Below, in pieces: positions 8,277 through 18,502 of a DNA stretch of 64,000 nt (position 1 is the first letter of the stretch; every line of letters starts with the position of its first letter). Below the pieces are notes generated by a model that saw only the letters and a list, made by a program, of their open reading frames with translations, was not told the origin of the DNA and ran no database searches. This DNA comes from DATAEE01 sp036258175 (GTDB taxonomy: Bacteria; Acidobacteriota; Vicinamibacteria; Vicinamibacterales; 2-12-FULL-66-21): the NCBI GenBank assembly GCA_036258175.1, contig DATAEE010000106.1, forward strand, positions 88,241 through 152,240, in the 5' to 3' direction. The translations under genes and the position numbers were made by a program.

Positions 8277-9568
8277 ATCGCGATCCCGCTGTTCCCGCTC
8301 ATCCGCGGATTGACGATGTTGTTGAAGATCGAGCCGAACGAATAGCTAATGCCGAACTCCGCGAAGTACTGGTAGTTCGTCGCGAGCTGACGACGGCGCA
8401 CCAGTACCTCTTCGTCCGACGCTTCCCCTTTCGGTAGATACACCTGATCGCGAATGCGATCGTAGTTGCCCGTCACGAAGAACTCGAACCCCTTGAAAAG
8501 CCTGACGTTCGTCGTAACGTTCAGGCTGATGCGGTACTTGTCGGGTTCGTCGAGGTACTGCGAAACGACGGCGGCGCCGTCGAGCGAGCCCCACGGCTGC
8601 CGCGCGCCGGCCGAGACCACGAGCGCGTGGTCCCACAGCGTTTCTTCGAGTTTGTCGAAGATCGTCACCTCGTCGTACTGGAACTGGTTCACGCCCAGGG
8701 TGTAGTGGAACGTCCAGCGGCGGCGGGTCCCCTCGGCGTAGGGAAACACGTCGAACTCGATCGCCGGTCCGACGCGAGTGCCGAGATCCAGGTTGAGGAA
8801 CGTATCGGCACCGACGTTCCCCCGCAGTCCGGCCGACCAGCGCGGCGACAGGCTCTTGACGACCAGCGCGCTCGCGCCGACATCACGTGAGGCATTGCGG
8901 AACTGCTCGCCGTCGCTGAACGTGAAACGTTCGTCCTCGTACTCGCCGTCCGCGATCACGTTGATGCGCCACGCCTCGGTCGTGCGGCTCGCCGTGAACG
9001 TCCCTCCGAACTCCTTCTGTTCCTCTGCGTCCTCCGATTCGAGCATCATCACCAGCTCGGTGCGGAAGAACCAGAAGTTCCACGGATCACGCAGGTGCGC
9101 CGCCGGCTGCTCGGCCTCCGCCGGCTCGAAGGTGATGCGGATGCGATCCGCGAGCGGCGTCTCGGCGACGTAGCGCGCGAGGCCGAGGGTGAACGTCCTG
9201 GCGAACGCGCGGCGCTCCTCGTCGTCGGTCGCGGTCTGCGGGGTGGTGAACGTCAAGGTCTGATCGCTGCCGGCGAACCGCTCGTGGCCGAGGAACTTGA
9301 CCGTCCACTCGGTTCCGCCGCTCGCCGTTTCCTGCATGGTGACGAGCACGTGGACTTCCGCCTGTTTTCGGTCACGCACGTAATCGATGTAGGTGATCTC
9401 GGTCCGGAGATAGTCGAAGTCGCACCGATCGACGTCGTCGCGGGGGGCGGGCTGCTGCGCGGGATCGCGGGGATCGCAGTCGAGGAACACCGCAGCGGTC
9501 CAGGCGCGGAGGTCTGCGGTCGGGCGTGGCTCGGGGCTGCGTCGAGAAGGCTGAGGAGGAAGGAGCAC
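8150..9568 (-). CDS. Predicted outer-membrane beta-barrel protein of unknown function, with repeat-derived C-terminus and doubtful N-terminus
   Basis: 472-residue frame. The N-terminal half begins DFDYLRTEITYIDYVRDR and EVHVLVTMQETASGGTEW, a periplasmic-type domain. The second half is rich in alternating aromatic/polar strands (RWSAGLRGNVGADTFLNLDL, FEFFVTGNYDRIRDQV, YQYFAEFGISYSFGSIFNNI) like a beta barrel. The natural end appears to be near NPRMSGNSG. The last 40 or so residues are read from repeat family A. A signal-peptide-like stretch (LLRFIISACSFLLSLLDAA) lies upstream in another frame (9520-9600), so the GTG start at 9568 may be wrong or an indel may separate the two. It precedes no recognised partner. 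Confidence 0.7.
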   Translation of the reverse strand: MLLPPQPSRRSPEPRPTADLRAWTAAVFLDCDPRDPAQQPAPRDDVDRCDFDYLRTEITYIDYVRDRKQAEVHVLVTMQETASGGTEWTVKFLGHERFAGSDQTLTFTTPQTATDDEERRAFARTFTLGLARYVAETPLADRIRITFEPAEAEQPAAHLRDPWNFWFFRTELVMMLESEDAEEQKEFGGTFTASRTTEAWRINVIADGEYEDERFTFSDGEQFRNASRDVGASALVVKSLSPRWSAGLRGNVGADTFLNLDLGTRVGPAIEFDVFPYAEGTRRRWTFHYTLGVNQFQYDEVTIFDKLEETLWDHALVVSAGARQPWGSLDGAAVVSQYLDEPDKYRISLNVTTNVRLFKGFEFFVTGNYDRIRDQVYLPKGEASDEEVLVRRRQLATNYQYFAEFGISYSFGSIFNNIVNPRMSGNSGIAIFQPRISRITSHGSPRIFRPFLVSHGSARISPGVVFSADLAS

Positions 9569-9610
9569 GCGGAGATGATGAAACGCAACAACCCGCGCAG
9601 AGCAATCTTT

Positions 9611-9638
9611 GTAGGGGCGGTTCGCGAACCACCCCTAC
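9611..9638. repeat. Short palindromic repeat, family G, copy 1
   Basis: GTAGGGGCGGTTCGCGAACC continuing to ACCCCTAC, a near-perfect inverted repeat centred on TTCGCGAA. A second copy lies at 27293-27320. It sits between the outer-membrane gene and the amidohydrolase gene. Confidence 0.75.
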
Positions 9639-9661
9639 GCCGCAGTGTCTGCGCCACGCCG

Positions 9662-11017
9662 CTAGAGGCCCGCGCGGCCGCGCGCCGGACGCTGCGCCGG
9701 CGCCTCCTCGATCGTGACGGACCGACCGTCCACGAAGACGTGCTTCACCTTCATCTTTTCGTCGAAGAGATCCCCTTCGGTGACCAGCACGTTCGCGATC
9801 TTGCCCTTCTCGAGCGATCCGAGGCGATCGGCGACGCCAGCGATGCGCGCGGCGTTAATTGTGAGCGCGCGGACGGCGGCGTCCGACGGCAGGCCCTCCT
9901 TCACGGCCTTGGCCGCGTTGCGCACGAAGTCCTTCGATTCGCGCAGGCCGTTCGACTCGAACGCGAACAGGACACCCGCTTTTTCGAGCGCGGCGGCGGT
10001 CTTCGGCGCCGACGCGCGCTGGCGGAGCGCGCGCACGGACTCGTCGGCGTCGGGCGCGAGCGTGCGCGGCCGCGATGGATAGTTGAGGTTGAGGATTACG
10101 CGCGCGTTTCGCGCCTTGAGATCCGTCACCACCTGATCGGCCTCTCGGCCGCCCGTCACGATCGGATCCAGCTTGAACTCGGCCGCCATCTTCAGGTCAC
10201 GCAGGATCTCACGCGCCGTCTCGCCTTCGAACGCCACCGGCATGCGACCGGCCAGCGCGGGCTGCAGCCCGTCGAGCGCCGGATCGAATACCGGCCGCAG
10301 GACGCCAGTCTTCACGCGCTGATACCGATCCATGGCTGCCTGGTGATACTGACCGTCCAGGAACGCCTGCCGCACGAACGCGATGACGCCCATCAGCGAC
10401 GCCGGGTAGCCGTCGCCCCTCGGCCGCTCGGTGAACGCGACGTGCAGCGCGACCGGCGCGCGCAGCACCACGAGACCCCGGCGCGGATCGGCAACGGCGC
10501 CGATCTGCGGGTCTTCCTCCGGGGCCGAGACGTTCACGAGCGCGCTGCGCCCCTTGATGACCTCGCCCGGCGGCGTCGCGAGCACACTCGTGATACCGAC
10601 CGACGCGAGCGACGTCAGGGTGGCCGCATCGGGCCTGACGTGTTCCGCCGCTTCGAGCTGCGGCCGGAAGATGTTGTCGCGCTTCCAGCGCTCCGCTTCC
10701 TCCGACGTCTTGAACTCCGGCGCCTGCGCACGCGGCAGCTCGATCCCTGCCGTCGTGCCCATGTCGATGAGGCCGGGATACACGGTGAGCCCCGCGCCGT
10801 CGATGACCCGCGCGTCCGCGGGAACCGCGACGTCCGCTCCGACGGCGTCGACGAGACCGCCGCGCAGGACGATCGTTCCGGACGCGATGGGCGCGCCGGC
10901 GGCAGTGACGATTCGCGCCCCGCGGATGGCAGTGGTGAAGGGCCCCTGGGCCCGCGGCGTTGCGACGATGAACGCGGCCGTGAGCGCCGCGGCTGCAATC
11001 AGGAAATGTTTGCGCAT
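9662..11017 (-). CDS. Exported amidohydrolase-like protein lacking the metal-binding HxH
   Basis: 451 residues with a signal peptide (MRKHFLIAAAALTAAFIVAT). The fold is that of imidazolonepropionase-like amidohydrolases: an N-terminal composite beta domain (TAIRGARIVTAAG), then YPGLIDMGTTAGIEL where active members have a metal-binding HxH. The C-terminal signature reads LTINAARIAGVADRLGSLEKGK, IANVLV and VFVDG. Lost metal ligands suggest no ordinary hydrolase chemistry, perhaps a partner role. It lies three bases downstream of the 11021-13762 gene, so the two are almost certainly one operon. Confidence 0.85.
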   Translation of the reverse strand: MRKHFLIAAAALTAAFIVATPRAQGPFTTAIRGARIVTAAGAPIASGTIVLRGGLVDAVGADVAVPADARVIDGAGLTVYPGLIDMGTTAGIELPRAQAPEFKTSEEAERWKRDNIFRPQLEAAEHVRPDAATLTSLASVGITSVLATPPGEVIKGRSALVNVSAPEEDPQIGAVADPRRGLVVLRAPVALHVAFTERPRGDGYPASLMGVIAFVRQAFLDGQYHQAAMDRYQRVKTGVLRPVFDPALDGLQPALAGRMPVAFEGETAREILRDLKMAAEFKLDPIVTGGREADQVVTDLKARNARVILNLNYPSRPRTLAPDADESVRALRQRASAPKTAAALEKAGVLFAFESNGLRESKDFVRNAAKAVKEGLPSDAAVRALTINAARIAGVADRLGSLEKGKIANVLVTEGDLFDEKMKVKHVFVDGRSVTIEEAPAQRPARGRAGL

Positions 11018-11020
11018 GGC

Positions 11021-13762
11021 CTAAGGCCTCGCCATGAAGCGCTCGAAGAGCGCCTGGTGTTTGTTGTCGAGGTCGACGTTCTTGCCCGCGATCACCACAT
11101 GGCTGATCGTCGTCCGGATCTCGAGCGGGTCGCCCTTGGCGACGAGCAGGTTCGCGTCCTTGCCGACCTCGATGCTTCCCATTCGGTCGCCGACGCCCAG
11201 GATCTCTGCGGCGTCCAGCGTCAACGCTTTGATCGCGGCGTCGTGCGGCAATCCCCAGGCGACCGACATCGCGGCGTTGTAGTTCACGAGCCGGACGTTG
11301 CTGCTGTCGCCGGTCGCGAACGCGAACTTGATTCCCGCCTGCGCGAGCTCTCCGGCCGCCTGGTAGCTCGCCGCGTGGAACATGTCTTCGCGCGATGGCG
11401 GGATGAGGATCGGCCCCAGGATGACCGGGATGTTCTTCTCCTTGAGAAGCGGCGCGACGAGCGATGCCTCCATCGCGCCGGTCAGCACGATGTTGACCTT
11501 GAGACGGTCCGCGAACGCCACCGCGTCGCGGATGTCCGCCTCGCGCGTGGCCGAGACGTAGAGAGGCGCCTTCTTGTCGAGCACCGGCAGCAGCGCCTCG
11601 AGCACCCAGTTGGTCCTGCGCTGATCCTTCGGCACCTTCTCGTATGCCCTAGCATCGTCGAACAACCGCGCCACGCGGTCGAGCTTCTGGTCTCGCTCCT
11701 TTTTCAGCTCGTCGTAAGTCCGATCGTCCGGCGGGGGAGGACCGAAGAAGAATCCGCCCGCGCGCCCGATGGTCGGGAAGTTGAAGGTGACGCCCGCGAT
11801 CGGCCGGACCGCCGCTTCTTCGTACGTCCACCCATCGAGGTTCATGACGGCGGCCTGGCCGCCCAGGATTCCGCCGGCAGGCATCACCGCAACGGTCGTG
11901 ATGCCGTTCGCGCGCGCGACGGGAATCGTGTCGCTGTCCGCCTGATACGCGACCACCGCGCGCAGCTCGGGGTTGAAGTCGAGCATTTCATTGACGTCGT
12001 CGAAGCCGCGAGGTCCGGGCTCGGCGAGACCGACGGTCGTCCGCGCGTTGATGAAGCCGGGATACACGTCCGCGCCGGCGGCATCGATCGTCTTGGCGCC
12101 AACGGGCACCGTGACGCTCGCGCCGACCGCTTCGATCTTCGAGCCGCGGATCACGATGGTCCCGCGCTCGATGACCGGCTTCGTCACCGGATGGATCCGG
12201 GCGTTGGTGATGGCCCACACGGACGCGGCTTGGGTGCTCTGGGTGCTCATGGTGCTCTGGGTGCCCATGGTGCTGGTGCCAGAGGTGCCAGTCGTGCCGT
12301 TGCCGTTCGAGCCGTTGCCGTCGTCTTTCGGGCCCTCGCTGGCGTTGCGCGGTTTCGGCGGCTCGGAGGTTTCGGGAGCGGTGGGCGATCGGCGGTCCTG
12401 CTTCTCCGCGCTGACGAGCGTGTCCTTCTCCTTGCGGAGCTCGCTCAAACGGCGCTCTTCGGCCATCCGGTCGTAGTACGCGATGCCGTCGATGTAGGTC
12501 CGCTCGACGATCGCATAGGAGCTGAGCGGATGGTGGCTCCAGACGGCGACGTCGGCATCCTTACCGACCTCGAGCGATCCGACGCGGTTCTCGATGCGGA
12601 GCTGCTTCGCCGGATTGATCGTCACGAGCGCGAACGCCTCGTCATCGGACAGGCCGCCCCACTTGACGGACTTCGCGGCTTCGGTGTTCAGGCGCCGGGC
12701 GTGCTCCGCGCTGTCGGAGTTGATCGAGACGAGCACGCCCTTGCGCACCATGATCGTGGCGTTGTGCGGGATCGCATCCTCGGCTTCGATCTTGTAACCC
12801 CACCAGTCGGAGAACGTGGAGGCGCCGGCGCCATGCGCGGCGATCTCCTTCGCGACCTTGTAGCCCTCGAGCACGTGCTGAAGCGTCTGGATCTTGAAGC
12901 CGAGCTCGTCGGCCAGGCGCAGCAGCATCAGAATTTCGTCGGCGCGGTAGCAGTGCGCGTGCACGAGCCGCTTGCCTTCGAGGATCTCGGCGAGCGGCTC
13001 GAGCTGCAAGTCGCGCGCGGGCGCGAGGACGTCCTGGCCGGCCGCCTTCTTCTTCTCGTAGTCGCGCCATGCCTGCTGATACGCCTTCGCGCGCGTGAAC
13101 GCATCTCGGATGACGAACTCGACGCCGGCGCGCGTCACCGGATAGCGCCGCGGTCCGGTCTGGCCGAACTGCCGCATGTCTTTCGGGTTCTCGCCGAGCG
13201 CGAACTTGATGCCGGGCATCGCCCCTTCGAACAGCAGCTCCTCCGCGCGCGTCTTGCCCCAGCGCAGCTTGATCACGCTGTTCTTGCCGCCAATCGGGTT
13301 CGCGCTGCCGTGCAGCACGTTGGCGGTCGTCAGACCGCCGGCGAGGTCGCGATAGATGTTGATGTCCGTGGGGTCCAGGACGTCTTCGATCCCGGTCATC
13401 GATGAGACCGTCGTGCCACCCTCGTTGATCGAGTCGGCCGCGATGTGCGAGTGCGCATCGATGATGCCCGGCGAGACGAACTTGCCGGTCGCGTCGAACA
13501 CGTCGGCGCCGGACGGCACGTCGACGTTCGCGCCAACCGCCGCGATCTTGCCGTCGCGCAGGACGATCGTCCCGTTCGGGATCGTTCCCTTCGTGACGGT
13601 CAGGATGGTTCCCCCTTTGATCGCCACGACGGCCGGGGCTCGGCGCGCGGCGGTTTCGCGGGGCGGAGGCGTCTGTCCCAGAAGCGACACGGTCACGCCG
13701 GCCGCCAGTGCAACGGCTATCGCCGATGCGAATCTCACACGAGACGGGATGATGAATGGCAC
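11021..13762 (-). CDS. Exported tandem amidohydrolase fusion (one intact, one degenerate active site)
   Basis: 913 residues. GTG 13762 is chosen because GGGAGGA lies five bases upstream and a signal peptide follows directly (VRFASAIAVALAAGVTVSLL). The first amidohydrolase domain has SPGIIDAHSHIA with metal ligands H104 and H106, a later HAHCYRADEI segment, and LVTINPAKQLRIENRVGSLE. A linker containing a GT/ST-rich repeat (12230-12300) joins it to a second, complete-length amidohydrolase domain. There the HxH position reads YPGFINARTTVGL, so its metal site is lost. Likely periplasmic; substrate unknown. The downstream gene encodes another degenerate member. Confidence 0.87.
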   Translation of the reverse strand: MPFIIPSRVRFASAIAVALAAGVTVSLLGQTPPPRETAARRAPAVVAIKGGTILTVTKGTIPNGTIVLRDGKIAAVGANVDVPSGADVFDATGKFVSPGIIDAHSHIAADSINEGGTTVSSMTGIEDVLDPTDINIYRDLAGGLTTANVLHGSANPIGGKNSVIKLRWGKTRAEELLFEGAMPGIKFALGENPKDMRQFGQTGPRRYPVTRAGVEFVIRDAFTRAKAYQQAWRDYEKKKAAGQDVLAPARDLQLEPLAEILEGKRLVHAHCYRADEILMLLRLADELGFKIQTLQHVLEGYKVAKEIAAHGAGASTFSDWWGYKIEAEDAIPHNATIMVRKGVLVSINSDSAEHARRLNTEAAKSVKWGGLSDDEAFALVTINPAKQLRIENRVGSLEVGKDADVAVWSHHPLSSYAIVERTYIDGIAYYDRMAEERRLSELRKEKDTLVSAEKQDRRSPTAPETSEPPKPRNASEGPKDDGNGSNGNGTTGTSGTSTMGTQSTMSTQSTQAASVWAITNARIHPVTKPVIERGTIVIRGSKIEAVGASVTVPVGAKTIDAAGADVYPGFINARTTVGLAEPGPRGFDDVNEMLDFNPELRAVVAYQADSDTIPVARANGITTVAVMPAGGILGGQAAVMNLDGWTYEEAAVRPIAGVTFNFPTIGRAGGFFFGPPPPDDRTYDELKKERDQKLDRVARLFDDARAYEKVPKDQRRTNWVLEALLPVLDKKAPLYVSATREADIRDAVAFADRLKVNIVLTGAMEASLVAPLLKEKNIPVILGPILIPPSREDMFHAASYQAAGELAQAGIKFAFATGDSSNVRLVNYNAAMSVAWGLPHDAAIKALTLDAAEILGVGDRMGSIEVGKDANLLVAKGDPLEIRTTISHVVIAGKNVDLDNKHQALFERFMARP
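12230..12300. repeat. In-frame quasi-tandem repeat inside the amidohydrolase fusion
   Basis: Successive copies of GGTGCTCTG and GGTGCCCATG, then GGTGCCAGAGGTGCC in the other phase. On the minus strand this encodes a GTS/MGT/QST-rich stretch in the linker between the two amidohydrolase domains. It resembles the intergenic short-motif arrays but keeps the reading frame. Confidence 0.6.
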
Positions 13763-13805
13763 GTCTTTCCTCCCGAAGAGAGGGAAATTTATCATTTCTT
13801 GGTCG

Positions 13806-13864
13806 CGGCGGGGCCCCACCCCCGCCGCCTGCCACGGCTCGCTTCGCTCGCCGCGCTGGTCCGA
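13806..13864. repeat. Palindromic repeat element, family F, copy 2
   Basis: GCGGCGGGGCCCCACCCCCG followed by CCGCCTGCCACGGCTCGCTT and CGCTCGCCGCGCTGG. It lies in the leader of the amidohydrolase fusion gene, 44 bases upstream of its start, in the same orientation relative to the gene as copies 1 and 3. Confidence 0.78.
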
Positions 13865-13880
13865 TCACCTTCCCGTATCC

Positions 13881-15896
<2,016 letters not shown>

Positions 15897-15907
15897 TTCT
15901 TTCCTTT

Positions 15908-15945
15908 GCGCTGGGGCCCCACCCCCCGCGCCTGCCAACCTCCGA
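15908..15945. repeat. Palindromic repeat element, family F, copy 3 (shortened)
   Basis: GCGCTGGGGCCCCACCCCCC, then GCGCCTGCCA. The distal hairpin is missing. It starts 12 bases before the S9 peptidase start codon, close to the ribosome-binding site. Confidence 0.68.
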
Positions 15946-16000
15946 GCATCAATCCACTGTCAACAATGACCGAATGTCACCTTTTTTCGCCTGCGAACCT

Positions 16001-17011
16001 CTATGTAGTGAGTACGACTTTTCCGATATTGGATCGGTTCTGCAGAAAACGATGGGCGTCCGCGGCTTTCTCGAGCGGGAACGTTTTCGCGACGACCGGG
16101 CGGAGCCGGCCCGCGCGGAACTCGTTCAGCAGCATCTCGGCGATTGGGCCAAGCTGGCCTTCCTCCGCCCACAAGTGGCCCAGATTCAACCCGAAGACTC
16201 CGCGGTTGCGGCTGATCAGGGAGAACGGCTTGAAGCGGGGGAGCGCGCGCCAGGCGCGCAGCACGTGCCAGAACCGCCGCCGCTCGCCGCTCACGACGGC
16301 GGACATGCCGAACATGACGAGGCGCCCGAGCGGCGCGAGCATCCGGTAGCTCGCCGCGAAGCTTTCGCCGCCGAGCGGGTCGAGGATCACGTCCGCGCCG
16401 CGTCCCTTCGTGAGCTGCATGACCTCGCGTTCCGCGTCGCGATACTCGATGGCGTGTTCGACGCCGAAGGCCGCAAGCGCCTGGTGTTTCGCCGCCGACG
16501 CGGTGCCGATGATGCGCGCCCGACGCAGCCGGGCGAGCTGGGCGGCCGCAATCCCGACGCCGCCTCCGGCGTTATGAATGAGGACGGTTTCCCCCGCCGA
16601 GAGGTTGGCCATCTTGTACAGCGCAACCGCCGCGGTCAGGAACGTGACCGGAATCGCCGCGGCCTCGGCGTCGCTCAGGCCCTCGGGCGCTCGGAACACG
16701 CGCGTCGCGCGTGTGACTGCCACGTCCGCGTACCCCCCGAAGTGGGTCAGCGCGATGACACGGTCGCCGGGCGCGATTCCCGTGACGCCGCCGCCGATCG
16801 CGTCGACCGTTCCCGCGACCTCGTAGCCCACGACGGCCGGCGGCTTTGGTCCATCGGGATACAGGCCGATGCGGGCGAGAACGTCCGCAAAGTTCACGCC
16901 TGCGGCCCGCACACGAATGCGCGCCTCCCCCGGCCGAGGTACGGGGTCCGGCGCTTCTTCGGGCACCAGGACCTCGGGTGGGCCGTACCGAGTGATCGGC
17001 ACTTGCCGCAT
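16001..17011 (-). CDS. Zinc-independent medium-chain dehydrogenase / quinone oxidoreductase (VAT-1-like)
   Basis: 336 residues from ATG 17011. The GroES-like N-terminal domain has GEARIRVRAAGVNFADVLAR and VVGYEVAGTVDAIG. The nucleotide-binding motif is HNAGGGVGIAAAQLA, with NADPH expected for quinone oxidoreductases. Structural zinc cysteines are absent, as in QOR/VAT-1 members. Likely an NAD(P)H-dependent enone or quinone reductase in the cytoplasm. The longer frame to 17221 overlaps the divergent small exported protein and is rejected. Confidence 0.9.
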   Translation of the reverse strand: MRQVPITRYGPPEVLVPEEAPDPVPRPGEARIRVRAAGVNFADVLARIGLYPDGPKPPAVVGYEVAGTVDAIGGGVTGIAPGDRVIALTHFGGYADVAVTRATRVFRAPEGLSDAEAAAIPVTFLTAAVALYKMANLSAGETVLIHNAGGGVGIAAAQLARLRRARIIGTASAAKHQALAAFGVEHAIEYRDAEREVMQLTKGRGADVILDPLGGESFAASYRMLAPLGRLVMFGMSAVVSGERRRFWHVLRAWRALPRFKPFSLISRNRGVFGLNLGHLWAEEGQLGPIAEMLLNEFRAGRLRPVVAKTFPLEKAADAHRFLQNRSNIGKVVLTT

Positions 17012-17074
17012 AAGAAAAATGAGCGGACCGGGGCGATAGGGTACTATAGGCAGGTTTTTCAGGAGGCTAATCGC

Positions 17075-17431
17075 ATGAAACGGGTCGTTTCCGCGTTGAC
17101 CGGTGTTCTGTTCGTTGCCGCAATGGTGGCGCCGCTCGTCGCCGACGTCAAAACCGTCACGGGAGAAGTCGTCGACGTGCAGTGCCAGGCGAAGAAGGCC
17201 GAGAATCACGGCGCCGATCATGAAGGATGCGCCAAGAAATGCGCCGAGAAGGGCGCAAAGATGGGCATCCTGACCGACGACGGCGTGTACACCATCACGG
17301 GCGACTACGCCGCGGACAACAACAAGAAGCTGATTGAATTCGTCGCGAAGAAGGTCGAGGCCACCGGCGAGGTCACCGAGAAGGATGGTCAGAAGACCAT
17401 CAAGGTCGCCTCGATGAAGGCGGCCAACTAA
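17075..17431 (+). CDS. Small exported protein of unknown function, acidobacterial type
   Basis: 118 residues, starting at ATG 17075 after a textbook AGGAGG eight bases upstream. Signal peptide KRVVSALTGVLFVAAMVAPL. The mature part has three cysteines and a helix-rich polar region (GEVVDVQCQAKKAENHGADH, CAKKCAEKGAKMGILTDDG). A lysine-rich beta-like tail follows (KLIEFVAKKVEATGEVTEKD). The two cysteine-histidine clusters could bind a metal; this is speculation. Codon choice and a strong SD suggest good expression. Confidence 0.85.
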   Translation: MKRVVSALTGVLFVAAMVAPLVADVKTVTGEVVDVQCQAKKAENHGADHEGCAKKCAEKGAKMGILTDDGVYTITGDYAADNNKKLIEFVAKKVEATGEVTEKDGQKTIKVASMKAAN

Positions 17432-17435
17432 CTCG

Positions 17436-17572
17436 TTTCTCGGTCCTCGGGGTTCGGGCCTCGGTCAGTTCCTCGGCATTCGTGCCTCGGTTAGTCCGAG
17501 GCCCGAGGTCCGAGGCACGGCCCGAGGCACGAGGAACCGCCCGAGGCCCGAGGCACGAGGAACGAGGCCCTA
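17436..17572. repeat. Long imperfect inverted array, CCGAGGC flavour (family D)
   Basis: The left half reads as repeated CCTCGG units (GGGCCTCGG, TTCCTCGG, GTGCCTCGG). The right half holds the complement units (CCGAGGCCCGAGG, CCGAGGCACGAGGAAC). The halves can pair into one hairpin of over 100 bases filling the convergent spacer between the small exported protein and argF, whose stop codon abuts it. It may act as a bidirectional terminator. A 24-base match occurs inside the gene at 37782-39971. Confidence 0.8.
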
Positions 17573-18502
17573 CCGTACGAGCATGGCCAGAAGCGCCTTC
17601 TGCGTGTGAAGGCGGTTCTCGGCCTGATCGAAGACCACCGACGAAGCTGAGTCGATCACCTCGTCGGTGATCTCCTCTCCCCGGTGCGCCGGCAGACAGT
17701 GCATGACGAGGGCGCCGGGCCGCGCATACGCCATCAGCTCGGCGTTGACCTGGAACGCCCCGAACACCTTGCGGCGCGCGTCCGCTTCCGCTTCCTGTCC
17801 CATCGAGGTCCAGACGTCGGTGTAGACGGCGTGCGCGTCGGCGACTGCCGCGTGCGGATCGTTGGTGACCTCGACGCTCCCACCAGCCGCGGCGACGCGT
17901 TCACATTCCTGCCGGACCTTCGCGGGCAGCTCGAAGCCGCGCGGCGACGCGACCCGGACGCGCGCGCCGCACATGACGCCGGCATGAGCGAGCGACGTCG
18001 CGACGTTGTTGCCGTCTCCCACGAAGGCAATCGTCCGGTCGCGCAGCGAGCCCAGATGCTCTTCCAACGTCATGACATCGGCGAGCGCCTGGCACGGGTG
18101 TTCCTCGTCGGTGAGCGCGTTGACGACATGGAGCGACGGCGCGGCCGCGGCGAATTCCTGGAGCCGCGCCTGCGCAAACGTGCGGATCACCGCGGCCGCC
18201 ACCCAGCGCTCGAGATTGCGGGCAACGTCGCACGGATTCTCCCGGCCGCCGAGCGCGACGTCTGGCGGCGGCTCGATCGTCTCGCCGCCGAGCTCGCGGA
18301 TCGCGATTTGAAGTGTCGCCCGCGTGCGCAGCGAGGGCTTCTCGAAGAGGAGCGCCACGTGCAGTCCCGCGAGCGGCTGGTGCCCGTTCTGCCGCAGCGC
18401 GCGCGCCGTCTTCATCGACTTCGCGAGCGTCAGGCAGGCATTGAGCTCGTCGGGCGAGAAGTCCAGAATCGACAGGAAGTCTTTTTTCAGTGTCGTAATC
18501 AC
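17570..18502 (-). CDS. argF: Ornithine carbamoyltransferase ArgF
   Basis: 310 residues. Converts ornithine plus carbamoyl phosphate to citrulline. The carbamoyl-phosphate loop reads FEKPSLRTRATLQ, the His-Pro-Cys-Gln motif is EEHPCQALAD, and the ornithine-side motif is MHCLPAHRGEEI. It is the last gene of the argCBDAJF operon and its ATG overlaps the argJ stop by four bases. An acetylornithine or succinylornithine carbamoyltransferase is less likely because ArgJ supplies free ornithine. Confidence 0.95.
   Translation of the reverse strand: MITTLKKDFLSILDFSPDELNACLTLAKSMKTARALRQNGHQPLAGLHVALLFEKPSLRTRATLQIAIRELGGETIEPPPDVALGGRENPCDVARNLERWVAAAVIRTFAQARLQEFAAAAPSLHVVNALTDEEHPCQALADVMTLEEHLGSLRDRTIAFVGDGNNVATSLAHAGVMCGARVRVASPRGFELPAKVRQECERVAAAGGSVEVTNDPHAAVADAHAVYTDVWTSMGQEAEADARRKVFGAFQVNAELMAYARPGALVMHCLPAHRGEEITDEVIDSASSVVFDQAENRLHTQKALLAMLVR

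Noticed and set aside
9095..13405. Open frame of 1436 codons on the plus strand
   Set aside because: It lies antisense to the outer-membrane gene and two amidohydrolase genes that have signal peptides and family motifs. The protein is Arg/Glu/Val-rich without any domain, typical of GC-rich shadow frames.
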